The notes beneath the pieces are model-generated. The model saw only the letters and a program-made list of their open reading frames with translations. It searched no databases and had not been told where the DNA came from. The position numbers were made by a program, and so were the translations under genes. A DNA stretch of 9,967 bases from Acidimicrobiaceae bacterium (GTDB lineage: Bacteria > Actinomycetota > Acidimicrobiia > Acidimicrobiales > Ilumatobacteraceae): positions 1 through 9,967 of the forward strand of contig CANKUF010000013.1 of NCBI GenBank assembly GCA_947486675.1, read 5' to 3'. Positions 6,651 through 9,967 of the stretch are shown one piece after another. How positions within the stretch are numbered: position 1 is the first letter of the stretch; the number at the start of each line of letters is the position of its first letter.

Positions 6651-9600
6651 ATGTTGTTGCACGACCTTGCGTTTACTGCCAGCCAAGAGCCGGCTCTCGC
6701 TGCAATTGGCGGGCGTAACTCGGTGCTTGCATGCGCAGAGCAATCGCGCGCAGCAATCATTGCCGCACTGAGCGCACGATCACCTGGAAGCACACTTGTA
6801 GTTGCTGCCCCAACGGGAACTGCAGCACAACAACTACACGACGACATTGTGCAGTTTCTCGGTGCAGATAACGCTTTGATGTTTCCTGCATGGGAAACAC
6901 TTCCGTTCGAGCGAGTAAGCCCAAGCGTAGAAACCATGGGTCGCCGACTTGAAGTGTTGTGGCGCTTGCGCAGCGAAAACCCGCCCAAGGTTGTGCTCGG
7001 TTCGGTTCGTGCACTGTTGCAAAAACTTGGACCAGGTGCAACCACACTGCAGCCAATCATCATTAAGCCTGGTGATGAAATTGACTCTGAGCAGTTGCTC
7101 GCCAAATTGGTGCACGACGGATATCGTCGCGAAGAAATCGTTGAACATCGTGGCGAAGTTGCTCGTCGCGGATCAATCATCGACGTATTCCCCAGCACTG
7201 CTGACACCCCAATTCGTATCGACCTGTGGGGCGACGAAGTAGACCGACTCACATCGTTCAATGTGAACGACCAGCGCAGCACCGAGGACTTAGTGCAAGC
7301 AATCATTTTCCCTGCACGCGAACTGCAACTAGACGAAGCAGTAACCGAACGCGCGCGTGCTTTGGTTGCAAGCGAGCCGTGGGGCCGTGAGCACTGGGAC
7401 AGACTTGCCGATGGTTCCAACTTCGAAGGCATGGAGAGCTGGCTTCCATGGCTCATTGAAAGTGAACAATTGATCACCGATGTTTTGCCCGCATCCAGCG
7501 AACTCATTTTTGTTGACCCAAAGCGCATGCGCGACCGTGCGAAAGATTTGCTCGCAGAAGAAGACGACCTTGCAAAAGCACTGGCTTCAACCTGGGCACG
7601 CGATGCTGAGAGAACATTCCCGCGCCTGCACTTAGACATTGATCAACTATTTGGGCCATCGCAGTCATTGAATGCACTATCGCTCTCGCTTCCTTCTGAA
7701 GCAATTGATGCACCAACTGTGCAGTCAACCGGTTGGGGTCAGGCAACAAGCGATGCAGAAGCAACTGCCAAACGCGTTCATCAACTGATCACCGACAAGT
7801 GGACTGTGGTGATTGCCGCTGAAGGCGAAAGTTCAGCGCAGCGACTGATTGAAGTGTTTACACAGAATGGCGTGATCGTTCGCGACCTCAGCAAGAGCAA
7901 AGAAGCAGACCTCAGCAAACCCGGCACGTATGTGGTTGTTGCTCCTCTGCATCACGGCTATTCACTGCCGCAAGTAAAACTTGCAGTCATTGCAGAAACC
8001 GACCTCACGGGTCGACGTCGCACGCATCGCCAGCCGCGAGCACGCAAACGCGACACCACGTCGGTATTCCAAGACTTGAAGCCTGGCGACTACGTGGTTC
8101 ACCATTATCACGGCGTTGGAAAATACGAAGGAATGGTGAAGCGCACTATCGGTGGCTCCGAGCGCGACTACTTACTTCTTGCCTACAAAGAAGGCGACAA
8201 GCTCTACGTCCCAACAGACCACATTGATGCGGTTCGTCAATACATCGGCGGAGACTCGCCAACACTGCACCGTCTAGGCGGAAGCGACTTCGCGCGCGCA
8301 AAGCAACGCGTGCGCTCTGCCGTTCGTGAAATTGCCCAAGAACTTGTGGTGCTGTACCAGCGAAGAGTGAACGCAGTTGGCCATGCATTCGGTGAAGACA
8401 CACCTTGGCAACACGAAATGGAAGGTGCATTTCCCTTCGTTGAAACGCCAGACCAGCGCACAGCAATTGAACTGGTTAAGAGCGACATGGAACGCAATGT
8501 TCCAATGGACCGCTTGGTGTGTGGCGATGTTGGCTTTGGTAAAACCGAAGTGGCCGTACGCGCAGCGTTCAAAGCAATTCAAGACGGCAAACAAGTTGCA
8601 GTACTCGTGCCAACAACTTTGCTTGCATCGCAACATGCAAATACATTCGCCGAGCGTTTCCGTGGCTATCCAATTCGCGTCGAATCCCTTTCACGCTTTC
8701 TCACTAACGCTCAAGCCAAAAAGGTGCTTGCTGGAGTAGCCAGCGGCGACGTGGACTGTGTCATTGGAACGCATCGCTTGCTCCAAGAAGGCGTGAAGTT
8801 CAAAGACCTTGGGTTGCTCGTTGTGGACGAAGAGCAACGGTTTGGCGTGACGCACAAAGAAATGATGAAGAAGATGAAGACAAACGTTGACGTACTTACG
8901 CTGACTGCAACTCCAATTCCGCGCACACTTGAAATGAGCCTTGTCGGAATTCGCGATATGTCGTTGCTACAAACACCTCCTGCTGACCGTCAGCCGATTC
9001 TCACCTTTGTTGGCGAAGACGATGAGCGAGTGTCTACCGAAGCAATTCGTCGCGAGTTGTTGCGTGATGGCCAGGTGTTCTGGGTGCATAATCGCGTGCA
9101 AAGCATTGAACAACGCGCTCAAGCGTTACGCGAACTCGTTCCAGAGGCACGCATTGCAGTTGCGCACGGCCAAATGGACGAAGGCCGCCTCGAGCAAATC
9201 GTGATCGATTTCTGGGAAGGCAAGTTTGATGTTTTGGTGTGCACCACCATCATTGAAAGCGGCATCGACATGCCAACCGTGAACACACTTGTCGTTGAGC
9301 GCGCCGACTTGCTTGGCCTTGGACAGTTGCATCAAATTCGTGGTCGCGTAGGCAGAAGCGGTTCGCGCGCATATGCATACCTCTTTCATCCGCGCGACAA
9401 GGTGTTGTCTGAAGATGCATACGAGCGATTGAAGACCATCGGTGAAGCAACCGAATTGGGAAGTGGTTTCAAAATTGCCATGCGCGACCTTGAAATTCGT
9501 GGAGCAGGAAACATGTTGGGTGAAGCACAAAGCGGTCACATCGCAGCCGTTGGATACGACTTGTATTGCCAGTTAGTGACCGAAGCAGTATCGGAAATGA

Positions 9601-9967
9601 AGGGCGAAGATGTTCCGCCAATCGTTCCGGAACTCAAACTGGACGTTGCAACCAACGCGTACTTGCCTACCGATTACGTCTCCAAGGAAGAGTCGCGGCT
9701 TGATGCGTACCGCAGGCTCGCAGCAGTCACAAAACAAACAGACGTCGCAGATATTCGCGATGAATGGATTGACCGCTACGGCCCACTTCCCGAAGCAGCG
9801 CTTGCGCTCATTCGCGTTGGAGAATTGCGCGCCGAGTGTCATCGAATTGGGCTGCGCGAACTTGTCGTTGCCGATGGACGTGCACGGTTATTGCCAGTTT
9901 CACTCAAGGCAAGTCAACAAATGCGCCTCACTCGCATTGCAAAAAGCAGCGACTGGAATGAACAAAC
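6651..9967 (+). CDS. mfd: Transcription-repair coupling factor Mfd, 3' end outside window
   Basis: Mfd is a DNA translocase that removes RNA polymerase stalled at lesions and recruits UvrA for nucleotide excision repair. The frame stays open from ATG 6651 to the right edge, giving 1105 codons of a family usually near 1150-1200. The N-terminal UvrB-like UvrA-binding module carries [15 protein letters not shown] and, later, [10 protein letters not shown]. The RNA-polymerase-interacting domain starts near residue 476 ([19 protein letters not shown]). The superfamily 2 RecG-like motor has Walker A GDVGFGKT (625-632), Walker B DEEQ (726-729), TATPIPRTL and motif [10 protein letters not shown] (895-902). 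The TRCF C-terminal domain begins with [14 protein letters not shown] and is cut by the edge. No frameshift or missing motor residue is seen. The start is 14 bases after pth, without a clear Shine-Dalgarno. Confidence 0.97.
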   Translation, partial: MLLHDLAFTASQEPALAAIGGRNSVLACAEQSRAAIIAALSARSPGSTLVVAAPTGTAAQQLHDDIVQFLGADNALMFPAWETLPFERVSPSVETMGRRLEVLWRLRSENPPKVVLGSVRALLQKLGPGATTLQPIIIKPGDEIDSEQLLAKLVHDGYRREEIVEHRGEVARRGSIIDVFPSTADTPIRIDLWGDEVDRLTSFNVNDQRSTEDLVQAIIFPARELQLDEAVTERARALVASEPWGREHWDRLADGSNFEGMESWLPWLIESEQLITDVLPASSELIFVDPKRMRDRAKDLLAEEDDLAKALASTWARDAERTFPRLHLDIDQLFGPSQSLNALSLSLPSEAIDAPTVQSTGWGQATSDAEATAKRVHQLITDKWTVVIAAEGESSAQRLIEVFTQNGVIVRDLSKSKEADLSKPGTYVVVAPLHHGYSLPQVKLAVIAETDLTGRRRTHRQPRARKRDTTSVFQDLKPGDYVVHHYHGVGKYEGMVKRTIGGSERDYLLLAYKEGDKLYVPTDHIDAVRQYIGGDSPTLHRLGGSDFARAKQRVRSAVREIAQELVVLYQRRVNAVGHAFGEDTPWQHEMEGAFPFVETPDQRTAIELVKSDMERNVPMDRLVCGDVGFGKTEVAVRAAFKAIQDGKQVAVLVPTTLLASQHANTFAERFRGYPIRVESLSRFLTNAQAKKVLAGVASGDVDCVIGTHRLLQEGVKFKDLGLLVVDEEQRFGVTHKEMMKKMKTNVDVLTLTATPIPRTLEMSLVGIRDMSLLQTPPADRQPILTFVGEDDERVSTEAIRRELLRDGQVFWVHNRVQSIEQRAQALRELVPEARIAVAHGQMDEGRLEQIVIDFWEGKFDVLVCTTIIESGIDMPTVNTLVVERADLLGLGQLHQIRGRVGRSGSRAYAYLFHPRDKVLSEDAYERLKTIGEATELGSGFKIAMRDLEIRGAGNMLGEAQSGHIAAVGYDLYCQLVTEAVSEMKGEDVPPIVPELKLDVATNAYLPTDYVSKEESRLDAYRRLAAVTKQTDVADIRDEWIDRYGPLPEAALALIRVGELRAECHRIGLRELVVADGRARLLPVSLKASQQMRLTRIAKSSDWNEQ

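Noticed and set aside
6623..7639. Long open frame of 338 codons on the minus strand
   Set aside because: It lies wholly opposite pth's end and mfd, is rich in Ser/Arg with no recognisable domain, and is explained as a shadow of mfd codon usage.
1..9967. Insertion sequences, CRISPR repeats, prophage or defence genes
   Set aside because: I saw no transposase, integrase, spaced direct repeats or terminal inverted repeats; gene content is housekeeping throughout.

Overview
The window is ordinary, densely packed bacterial housekeeping sequence with roughly balanced base composition and no mobile or phage DNA. Two things point to an actinobacterium. One is the set of conserved cores seen here. The other is a 30-residue, extremely basic bS22-type (AURKAIP1/COX24) ribosomal protein on the minus strand. 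The moderate GC content and compact spacing suggest a free-living aquatic lineage, perhaps a relative of Ilumatobacter or other Acidimicrobiia. That placement is inference; the sequence alone does not prove it.

Left block (1-3910, + strand): the 3' part of metG (methionyl-tRNA synthetase), tatD (metal-dependent nuclease), a small secreted protein that I read as a degenerate RlpA-like double-psi beta-barrel, rsmA/ksgA (16S rRNA dimethyltransferase) and ispE (isoprenoid precursor kinase). Starts and stops overlap by 4 nt or lie within 10 nt of each other, so this is very probably one operon running in from before the window.

Middle (3911-4264): the tiny bS22 gene lies on the minus strand and converges on ispE. 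It is divergent from a tRNA-Gln(UUG) gene on the plus strand, which leads into prs with no convincing terminator between.

Right block (4265-9967, + strand): prs (PRPP synthetase), then a candidate promoter, then rplY/ctc (bL25), pth (peptidyl-tRNA hydrolase) and mfd (transcription-repair coupling factor). mfd runs off the right edge after 1105 codons.

The genes serve translation (metG, rsmA, bS22, tRNA-Gln, rplY, pth), precursor supply (prs, ispE) and genome maintenance (mfd, tatD). The order is a condensed form of the conserved metS-tatD-yabE-ksgA-ispE-glmU-prs-ctc-pth-mfd block of Bacillus, also recognisable in actinobacteria. The least ordinary element is the secreted protein in the yabE/rpfB slot: it seems to keep the barrel fold but lacks the catalytic DRGP segment. 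I see no previously undescribed multi-gene system.
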